DNA of 64,000 nt. Origin: Deltaproteobacteria bacterium. Lineage in GTDB: Bacteria > Myxococcota_A > Polyangia > Polyangiales > Ga0077539. How positions within the stretch are numbered: position 1 is the stretch's first letter; each line of letters opens with the position of its first letter. Location: assembly GCA_016218725.1 (NCBI GenBank), contig JACRDB010000027.1, forward strand, positions 1 to 64,000, given 5' to 3'. Below are positions 10,156 through 16,124 of the stretch, piece after piece. The notes below the pieces were generated by a model. That model saw only the letters and a list, made by a program, of their open reading frames with translations. It was not told the DNA's origin and ran no database searches. Made by a program: the position numbers and the translations under genes.

Positions 10156-10385
10156 CACGCACGCTGGACCTCTGCCGGGTGGGCCTGGCGGAGCGCAACA
10201 CGCTGGTCGCCCGGCGCTTCGCGGACCTGGCGCAGGGCGCGACGCTGGAGGTGCTCACCGACGCGCCGCCGTGGGTGCTCTACCACCAGCTCATGACCGA
10301 TCGCTTCGGCGAGTTCGCCTGGACCCTCCGGGAGAACGGCCCCGAGCGTTGGGTGGTGGAGCTCACACGCACCGCCGCGCCCTGA
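10152..10385 (+). CDS. Small DUF2249/TusA-like protein
   Basis: A 77-residue protein whose pattern (LDLCRVGLAERNTLVARRFADLAQGATLEVLTDAPPW... and VLYHQLMTDRFGEFAW) fits the DUF2249/TusA-like two-layer sandwich found in small sulfur-carrier or redox-linked proteins. One Cys (LDLC) is near the N-terminus, though not in the usual CP(x)P motif of true TusA. The ATG overlaps the stop of the molybdopterin oxidoreductase (ATGA). Given sulfuration of Mo cofactors in related enzymes, a role in delivering sulfur or as a small accessory subunit is a reasonable inference, not shown. Confidence 0.7.
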   Translation: MTRTLDLCRVGLAERNTLVARRFADLAQGATLEVLTDAPPWVLYHQLMTDRFGEFAWTLRENGPERWVVELTRTAAP

Positions 10386-10435
10386 GGCGCCCTACGCCGA
10401 TCGGCCCCGGGGCATCTTGTCCCGCGTCGAATTGT

Positions 10436-10461
10436 GAGCCGATCTGAGGGGATCGGGGCTC
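10436..10461. terminator. Imperfect hairpin after the Mo-enzyme operon
   Basis: GAGCCGATC and GATCGGGGCTC form an imperfect stem around TGAGGG, about 50 bases after the DUF2249 stop and just before the next lipoprotein gene. There is no T-tract. It could be a terminator for the operon or part of the next gene's leader. Confidence 0.25.
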
Positions 10462-10470
10462 CACACCGAC

Positions 10471-11538
10471 ATGACGCGACCGCGACGATGGTGGGTCGGC
10501 CTGGGTGCCTTGCTGGCGCTCGCGGGCCTGGGCACGGGGTGCGGCGGCAGCACCGCAGAGACACCGGACACGGGTGCGCCCGACGACGGCGCTGCCGAGG
10601 CCGGGGACGACGCGCCCCTCGCAGACACCGGAGCGCCTCCGGGTCCCGACGCGCCCCAGGAGGACGCCTCTGCCCCGGATGGCCCTGGCGCGGAGACCGC
10701 CCCGAGCGACGCGGTCACTCCGGGAGACGCGCCTCCCGGGAGCTTCTGCGCCCTGGTGGAGTGCGTCCCCGGGACGCGTTGCTGCGAGCCCAGGCGGGAG
10801 TGTCTCCCCGAGGGTGAGCGCTGCGACGGCACGCCGCCGCCGCCACCCCCGCCACCACCCCCGCCGCCACCGCCACCGCCACCGCCACCGCCAGACGGCG
10901 GGACCGTGCTGGACGGAGGCGCCACGCGCTGCACGGCGGACCGCGAGTGCGGCCTGGGGCTTCGTTGCTGCGCTGGGCGCTGCCAGCCCGCGGGGGCACC
11001 CTGCGCGATGGACGCGGGCACGGACGCCCCGGCGACGGGCTACTGCGCCCGGGTGACGTGCCGCACGGGGCTCGTCTGCTGCGAGGCGTTGCGGGCCTGC
11101 CTGCCGTCGATCATCCCGTGCCCAGGCCGCGGCGACGCAGGCACGGGGACGGACACGGGCACCGGGATGGACTCGGGCACCACGGGCTGCACCAGCGACG
11201 CGGAGTGTGGGTCGCTCCTGCGGCGCGAGTGCGTCTTCCCGGCGTCGGCGTGCGCGCGCACGGGGACCTGCATGGACCGGACCGTCTGTGTGCGGCCGGA
11301 GGCCTTCTGCGGGTGCACGGGCGGCACCTACCTCGCGTGCCGCCCGGACCGCCCGACCCGCAGCCGCGGGGCCTGCGGCGCCGTCACCGACGCGGGCACG
11401 GACACGGGCGCTGCGGACGCCGGGTGCCGCACGGACCGCGACTGCGCCTCCGGGCTACGCTGCTGCACCGGCACGGGCCTGGGGGCGGGGCGATGCTACA
11501 GCCCGGCGTGCCTCGCCTGCTGCATGGCGCGCCCGTAG
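10471..11538 (+). CDS. Cys-rich lipoprotein with poly-proline tract
   Basis: A 355-residue predicted outer-surface or periplasmic lipoprotein. Signal peptide residues 1-23 end in lipobox LGTG-C24. A long Asp/Ala/Pro/Thr-rich stalk (25-90) follows, then several modules with Cys pairs such as GTRCCEPRRECLPEGERC, LGLRCCAGRC, GLVCCEALRAC and GLRCCTGTG. A run of 20 consecutive prolines (about 122-141) separates the first module from the rest. Asp/Thr-Gly linkers (DAGTGTDTGTGMDSG) separate modules. No enzyme motif is seen. It resembles the dicysteine-rich lipoproteins common in myxobacteria, whose functions are unknown. A 47-bp palindromic repeat follows nine bases after its stop. Confidence 0.82.
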   Translation: MTRPRRWWVGLGALLALAGLGTGCGGSTAETPDTGAPDDGAAEAGDDAPLADTGAPPGPDAPQEDASAPDGPGAETAPSDAVTPGDAPPGSFCALVECVPGTRCCEPRRECLPEGERCDGTPPPPPPPPPPPPPPPPPPPPDGGTVLDGGATRCTADRECGLGLRCCAGRCQPAGAPCAMDAGTDAPATGYCARVTCRTGLVCCEALRACLPSIIPCPGRGDAGTGTDTGTGMDSGTTGCTSDAECGSLLRRECVFPASACARTGTCMDRTVCVRPEAFCGCTGGTYLACRPDRPTRSRGACGAVTDAGTDTGAADAGCRTDRDCASGLRCCTGTGLGAGRCYSPACLACCMARP

Positions 11539-11547
11539 AGCACTCCG

Positions 11548-11594
11548 CGTTACCGCGCGGTAACGATCAATGATCCCTCGGGAAATGCCGACCC
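11548..11594. repeat. Palindromic 47-bp repeat, copy 2
   Basis: Perfect palindrome CGTTACCGCGCGGTAACG (11548-11565) plus tail ATCAATGATCCCTCGGGAAA and TGCCGACCC. The 47 bases are identical to copy 3, in the same orientation, 978 bases away. It lies between the lipoprotein stop and the 3' end of the minus-strand nuclease-like gene. Confidence 0.9.
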
Positions 11595-11615
11595 TTTGGG
11601 AACCTCGAACCGTCG

Positions 11616-12473
11616 CTATCGGGCCCTGGGGTCGCCGAGCCATGCGGACAGGTCCGCCGCCGAGAGATCGAGGACGACATCCCCGAGGCGCTCGGGGCCA
11701 AGGGTGCCAAGGCGATCGCGAAGCACCTCTCGCTCGGCTTCAACCACTGGACGCCCGAGGCGCCGCTCGAACTGGCGCATCAGGGGCGCGAGGCCGCGGT
11801 CCGTGGCCCTCCTCTCCCACTCGTCGAGAATCTGCTGGGCGTTGTCCACGAAGTCCTCCTCGTCGGGTGACCGGAGCGCGGGAAGCTCCGGGATCTGTGT
11901 CCGCCATCGTAGCAGCATCGGGAGGAGCCGCCGCTCCCAGGCGTCCTCGGGCAGCGCCAGGAGCTCCACGCCCGCCGAACGCAGCACCCTACCTCGCCCG
12001 AAGAGCCGCAGCGCCAGCGTGTCCCGCGTGGCCGGCAGCGCCGAGACCGACACCACCTGCAGGGCAAAGCCCGGCACCGAGCCGTAGACCCCCGAGGGCC
12101 ACCCTCGCAGGGGCCGCAGCCCGAACTCCAGGCGCACGCTCCGCGGATCACCCGCGACCACGAGCCAGTGACGGGCGTCGGCTCGGTGGGCCTCGCCCAG
12201 AGTATGCCGCCAGTTGAGGTACTTTCGATGCGTGTCCCGCACCTCCTCCCCGTCCGGCGCGTCGTGGAAGGCGTCCAGCATCACCGGGTCCTGCGCCATG
12301 CGCCCCAGGAGCCCGCGACCCGCCAGGGCAACCCGCCGCAAGGGGTCCGGCTCGAAGGTCGTGTCTGCCCGTTGCGCCGCAGGCGCCACCTCCGCCTCCG
12401 CAGTCACCCTCCCAAGGTCCCCGAGGGCGTCCCGCCAGAGGTCCTTGGCCAGTCCATCAAAGCGCGTGCGCAT
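11616..12473 (-). CDS. Rpn/PD-(D/E)XK nuclease-like protein (DUF4351-like)
   Basis: A 285-residue cytoplasmic protein. The N-terminus (TRFDGLAKDLWRDAL...VTAEAEVAPAAQRADTTFEPDP) and the C-terminus (FERRLGRPVVEAEREVLRDR and LSAADLSAWLGD) resemble the recombination-promoting nuclease/putative transposase group (Rpn, DUF4351-like) that is scattered in cyanobacteria and myxobacteria. The Glu and Asp in EAEV...QRAD may be part of a PD-(D/E)XK-type core, but I cannot confirm a complete active site. It is bracketed by two identical 47-bp direct repeats, one 21 bases after the stop and one 52 bases before the ATG, which suggests a mobile or duplicated unit. Neighbours are unrelated lipoproteins. The family assignment is from memory of sequence pattern and is moderate. 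Confidence 0.6.
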   Translation of the reverse strand: MRTRFDGLAKDLWRDALGDLGRVTAEAEVAPAAQRADTTFEPDPLRRVALAGRGLLGRMAQDPVMLDAFHDAPDGEEVRDTHRKYLNWRHTLGEAHRADARHWLVVAGDPRSVRLEFGLRPLRGWPSGVYGSVPGFALQVVSVSALPATRDTLALRLFGRGRVLRSAGVELLALPEDAWERRLLPMLLRWRTQIPELPALRSPDEEDFVDNAQQILDEWERRATDRGLAPLMRQFERRLGRPVVEAEREVLRDRLGTLGPERLGDVVLDLSAADLSAWLGDPRAR

Positions 12474-12525
12474 TCTCTGGGATGGGTATCGCTGCGAACC
12501 CCTCCGAGGTTTCCTCCTCGGCGAT

Positions 12526-12572
12526 CGTTACCGCGCGGTAACGATCAATGATCCCTCGGGAAATGCCGACCC
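12526..12572. repeat. Palindromic 47-bp repeat, copy 3
   Basis: Identical to copy 2 over 47 bases. Here the palindrome extends to 24 perfect bases (12523-12546) because GATC flanks both sides. It sits upstream of the nuclease-like gene and downstream of the giant beta-helix gene, both on the minus strand. Confidence 0.9.
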
Positions 12573-12598
12573 CCGAAGCGTTCCCGGGAGCGACGCCC

Positions 12599-15500
12599 CT
12601 ACGGCCCCAGACCGCAGCGACCGGCGCCCGCCTCACCCAGCACGGGCTCCGGGAGGCGCTCGTTGGTGAGCCCGGGGTCGTCATGCACCCTGCCGTCCGG
12701 GACCCCAATGCGCTCCAGTGTAAAGGGTGGGGTCACCGCCGAGCTGCCTCGGACCAGGTACCGTCGGAAGCCCTGCGCCGCCCCGTCGGACCAGGTGAAG
12801 GAACCGCCGAAGGACGCCGCCGCGGTGTCCCCGTCGAGGACGGTCACCCGCTGGAGCGTCACGGCCGCGGCGCTGCCGACATAGACACCGTAGGCCCTCG
12901 GCTGCCCGGCGCTTTGGACAAGACAGAGGTCATAGTCCAGGGCGCCCGGGGCGACGCCCTGGACGAAGCCATCCCGGACCACCAGCGCGGACGCCTGGAA
13001 CGACCCGCGGAGCAGCGTGATCGGGAGCGCCGCCAGCGCCGCCCCGTGGCTCCGAAGGACCGCCCCCCGGAGGACCTCGACCCGGGCGCCCCCCGCCGCA
13101 GCGACCCCGAAGCCACCGCGCCCGTCGACCCCGGCGCAGTCCGAGAGCAGCGCGTCCACCAGGGTCATCGCCGGGCCCTCCCCGGACGCCATCGCGCCGC
13201 CCTCGACGGAGCGCTCGGAGAGCACCCTCAGCGCGTCGAGGCGCCCGCCATCGACCGCCAGGAGCGCGATGCCGAGGCGCCGGGGAGCCTCCAGCGCGAG
13301 CGTGTCCCGCAGCGCGCAGTCCGTGAGCTCCACCCTGGAGGGCGCGCCGCCCGGGCCGCGCTGCGCGCTCGCGGCGCCGGCGGTGTGGCTGCCCTCGATC
13401 CGGGTCCCGCGGGCGGTAAGCCACGCGCCTCCCTGGGCGACCACGCCGTACCCGATGCCCTGGTCCCGCGCCCGCGGCGAGGTCTGGCGGACCACGCAGC
13501 CATCGAGCTCCACCCGCGAGGGCGCCCCCTGGAGCCCCACGCCGAGCGCCGCCACGCCGGCGCCGAGGTTCAGCTCGACCAGCGAGCCCCGCGCCGTGAG
13601 CGCCGCGCCCTGCTGGGCGAGGAGCCCGTTCCCCGAGGTGGCCTCGCCGAGGCGGGCGCGCGTCTCCCGCACCACGCAGCCGTCGAGCTCGACCCGGGAG
13701 GCCGCGCCCGAGGGACCCTCCGCCAAAGCGTAGACCCCGACGCTCTCGGTCCGTCGCACCAGCGTGCGCGACGCGCGCAGGAGGCCGCCGAACTCTGCGC
13801 TGAGACCGAAGCCCCCGGCCGACGGACCCGCGCGCTCCGCCGTGTCCTGGACCACGCAGTCCGTAAGCGTCGCCCGCGACGCCGTGCCCGCTTCGTCCTC
13901 GCCCCTGGCGAGCACGCCGGTGTTCGGGTTCCGCGCCACCAGCGTGCGGGTGAGCCGCGCCTCGCCGCCTCGCTCCGCCAGCGCCCCGTACCCCGAGGCC
14001 GGCTCCCTGGGATTGACGCCCGTGACCCTCACCACGCACCCGTCGAGCTCGATCCGTGACGCGGTCCCTGTCACACGCACCCCCGCGGAGAGGTTCCCGA
14101 GCAGCAGCGACCCGCCCGCCGTCGCGACGGCGCCGCGCTCCACGTCGATGCCGTAGCCCCGCGCCCGGTCACGCTGGTGGAGCCGGGTGTCCCGAAGCAC
14201 GCACGCGGTGAGCTCCACCGTCGGCCGCGCCTCCCCGCGGGGCGGGTCCGCCGCATGCACCGCCGCGGCGTGGTTGCCCTGGAACACCGTCCCACGGGCC
14301 GTCAATCGCCCACCATCCTGCGTGCTGCCGCCGTGCCCCGTCCCCCCGTCGCGCGCCCTCGGGAGCGTGCCCCGCACCACACAGTCCTCGAGGTCAATCT
14401 GCGACGGCGTCTCCCCGGAGAACCCGATCGAGAACACGCCCGTGCTCTGGTTGCCCTGGAAGAGCGTCCGCCGGGCCACCACCCGGCCCCCGTCCGCCGC
14501 GAAGGCGCCGACCCCGTCGATGCTGCTCCCCTCCCCTCGGACCGTGTCCCGCACGACGCAGTCCGTGAGCTCCACCCGCGACGGGGACTGCTCCCCGTGG
14601 GGTCGCCCCGCGGCCACCACCCCGGCGCTCCGGTTCGCCCGGAGCAGCGTGCGGCGCGCGAGCACCGTCGCGCCCTCCTGCGCCAGGAGCCCCACGCCCA
14701 CGTCCCTCGCGCTGTTCTGCGAGCGGGTGCCCTCCACCGTGCAGTCGTCCAGCTCGACCCGTGTGGCGCCGGACGGGTCCGCCGCCGCCGTCGCGAGCAC
14801 CCCAAAGCCCATGGCACCCACCACCTCCGAGGCCCTCACCCGAACCACCGCGCCGCCCTGGGCCTGGACGCCCACCCCGGCCCCTCGCACGATCAGTCCC
14901 TGGAGCTCCAGCGCCGTCCCCGCCCCCGAGGCCAGCACCGTCGGTTGCCCCGCCACCGGGCCCTCAAGGGTCACACGCCCGTGACACCCCAGGAGGTGTA
15001 CGCTCCCCCGCGGCGCGAGGTTCTCCCTATAGGTCCCCGGCGCGATCCGCACCCACACCTCCCCGGACACCGCCGCAAGAGCACCCACAACGGTTGAAAA
15101 CGGCGCAGCCTCCGTGCCATCGGGGGGTTCCGTCGCACCTTGGTGTACATGTACCACCCTCCCGGTGGCTGGGGCTCCCGGGTCGGGGTAGCGCGCTTCC
15201 GGGGTGCAGTTGTCCGTGGACACCGGCTCGCAGGTGCCATCGTCCAGCCTCCGCCAGGGCTCCGGACACGTCGGGATCCCTGCAGTGGGCGCGAAGTCCT
15301 CCGGCGGCGCGAGCGTCCCCGCCGCCACCTCCGCCGTCGCAGGGAGCGCTTCGGGCCACCCCCCACCTACACCCCCATCGGGGAGGCGGTAGAAGCTCGT
15401 CCCAGCAGCTCCCACGGGCTGTGGGTGTGTGTAGTCAACACCCTCACATGCTCCAGTCGCGGCGCCTCCGTTAAACGTGCAGAGCACCACCGCGGGGCCG

Positions 15501-15640
15501 CAGCCGCCGTGGGTGTGGGCCACCCAGGCGGGCGGGCAGGGCCAGCGTGGTGGCGCGGCGGGCGCGGGCGGCGGGTCACTGCAGCCCGGGCACAGGCGCA
15601 GGACCAGCGCGGCCAGGGGCCAGCGGCGTGAGGTGGTCAA
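12599..15640 (-). CDS. Giant right-handed beta-helix lipoprotein
   Basis: About 1013 residues from a TTG at 15640, which gives MTTSRRWPLAALVLRLCPGC, a signal peptide ending in a Cys; the frame stays open upstream into the PilZ gene but no better start is present. After a 170-residue Cys-containing N-terminal part, a parallel beta-helix begins (VWVRIAPGTYRENLAPRGSV) with DUF1565/pectate-lyase-like character. Nine clear repeats of about 60 residues follow, each built on RVELDGCVVRxT ... GYGLLAxxGAxLTARGSLV ... AGVxAxG. The C-terminus leaves the repeat. The protein is probably anchored at the cell surface and could bind polysaccharide or act as an adhesin. It lies 24 bases after the PilZ gene stop and probably shares its transcript with it and the GT-C gene. 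Confidence 0.85.
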   Translation of the reverse strand: MTTSRRWPLAALVLRLCPGCSDPPPAPAAPPRWPCPPAWVAHTHGGCGPAVVLCTFNGGAATGACEGVDYTHPQPVGAAGTSFYRLPDGGVGGGWPEALPATAEVAAGTLAPPEDFAPTAGIPTCPEPWRRLDDGTCEPVSTDNCTPEARYPDPGAPATGRVVHVHQGATEPPDGTEAAPFSTVVGALAAVSGEVWVRIAPGTYRENLAPRGSVHLLGCHGRVTLEGPVAGQPTVLASGAGTALELQGLIVRGAGVGVQAQGGAVVRVRASEVVGAMGFGVLATAAADPSGATRVELDDCTVEGTRSQNSARDVGVGLLAQEGATVLARRTLLRANRSAGVVAAGRPHGEQSPSRVELTDCVVRDTVRGEGSSIDGVGAFAADGGRVVARRTLFQGNQSTGVFSIGFSGETPSQIDLEDCVVRGTLPRARDGGTGHGGSTQDGGRLTARGTVFQGNHAAAVHAADPPRGEARPTVELTACVLRDTRLHQRDRARGYGIDVERGAVATAGGSLLLGNLSAGVRVTGTASRIELDGCVVRVTGVNPREPASGYGALAERGGEARLTRTLVARNPNTGVLARGEDEAGTASRATLTDCVVQDTAERAGPSAGGFGLSAEFGGLLRASRTLVRRTESVGVYALAEGPSGAASRVELDGCVVRETRARLGEATSGNGLLAQQGAALTARGSLVELNLGAGVAALGVGLQGAPSRVELDGCVVRQTSPRARDQGIGYGVVAQGGAWLTARGTRIEGSHTAGAASAQRGPGGAPSRVELTDCALRDTLALEAPRRLGIALLAVDGGRLDALRVLSERSVEGGAMASGEGPAMTLVDALLSDCAGVDGRGGFGVAAAGGARVEVLRGAVLRSHGAALAALPITLLRGSFQASALVVRDGFVQGVAPGALDYDLCLVQSAGQPRAYGVYVGSAAAVTLQRVTVLDGDTAAASFGGSFTWSDGAAQGFRRYLVRGSSAVTPPFTLERIGVPDGRVHDDPGLTNERLPEPVLGEAGAGRCGLGP

Positions 15641-15663
15641 CGCCCCGAGGGTACCATCGGGGC

Positions 15664-16095
15664 CTACCCTGGGAGGTAGGCGATGGTGTTCACCAGGGTG
15701 ACCAGGCGCTCGCGCTGGTCCGCGGTGAGCTCCGTGAAGCGCACGCCGAAGCCGGGGTTGATGTTCTCCCCCTCCTCGCGCCACGGGTTGATCCACGCCA
15801 CCTCGCCCACCAGCTCGAAGGGCTCCTCCCCGGGCGGCGAGAACTTGAGCGTGACCTTGGTCTCCTGCACCGGCGGCGTGCGCGACGCGATGAAGATCCC
15901 GAGGGCCGAGATGTTGGTGATGTACGCGTAGAGGAAGGTCTCCCCGTCGCTGCAGTCCACGGCCCAGGTGACGTCCACCCGCGGGTGCACCCGGCGCTCA
16001 CGGCCGTCCGGCGGCGGGAGCGACCGCCGCTCGCCGGGCGGCAGGGACTCCCGCGGGGGGCTATCCGGCGGGGGCGGTGGCTTCGAGGTGCTCAT
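15664..16095 (-). CDS. PilZ-domain protein
   Basis: A 143-residue cytoplasmic protein. After a Pro/Arg-rich N-terminus (about 1-35) comes a PilZ-type beta-barrel: RRVHPRVDVTWAVDC ... ITNISALGIFIAS ... TLKFSPPGEEPFELVGEVAW ... NPGFGVRF. In PilZ proteins c-di-GMP is bound by RxxxR and (D/N)xSxxG; here R-V-H-P-R and NISALG are visible, so binding is possible. Such proteins control motility or polysaccharide secretion in myxobacteria. It is 29 bases downstream of the GT-C glycosyltransferase, suggesting a common envelope-glycan function. Confidence 0.85.
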   Translation of the reverse strand: MSTSKPPPPPDSPPRESLPPGERRSLPPPDGRERRVHPRVDVTWAVDCSDGETFLYAYITNISALGIFIASRTPPVQETKVTLKFSPPGEEPFELVGEVAWINPWREEGENINPGFGVRFTELTADQRERLVTLVNTIAYLPG

Positions 16096-16124
16096 GGTTT
16101 GGACTCTCCCTCCGATGGGACGTT

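Noticed and set aside
11548..12572. Classical insertion sequence or composite transposon
   Set aside because: The repeats are direct, not terminal inverted repeats of a transposase gene, no DDE transposase is seen and no target duplication is evident. A non-classical mobile unit remains possible.
12548..14059. Long plus-strand frame opposite the beta-helix gene
   Set aside because: It mirrors the repeats of the sense gene and has no signal or domain; the sense frame has a lipobox and regular 60-residue repeats.
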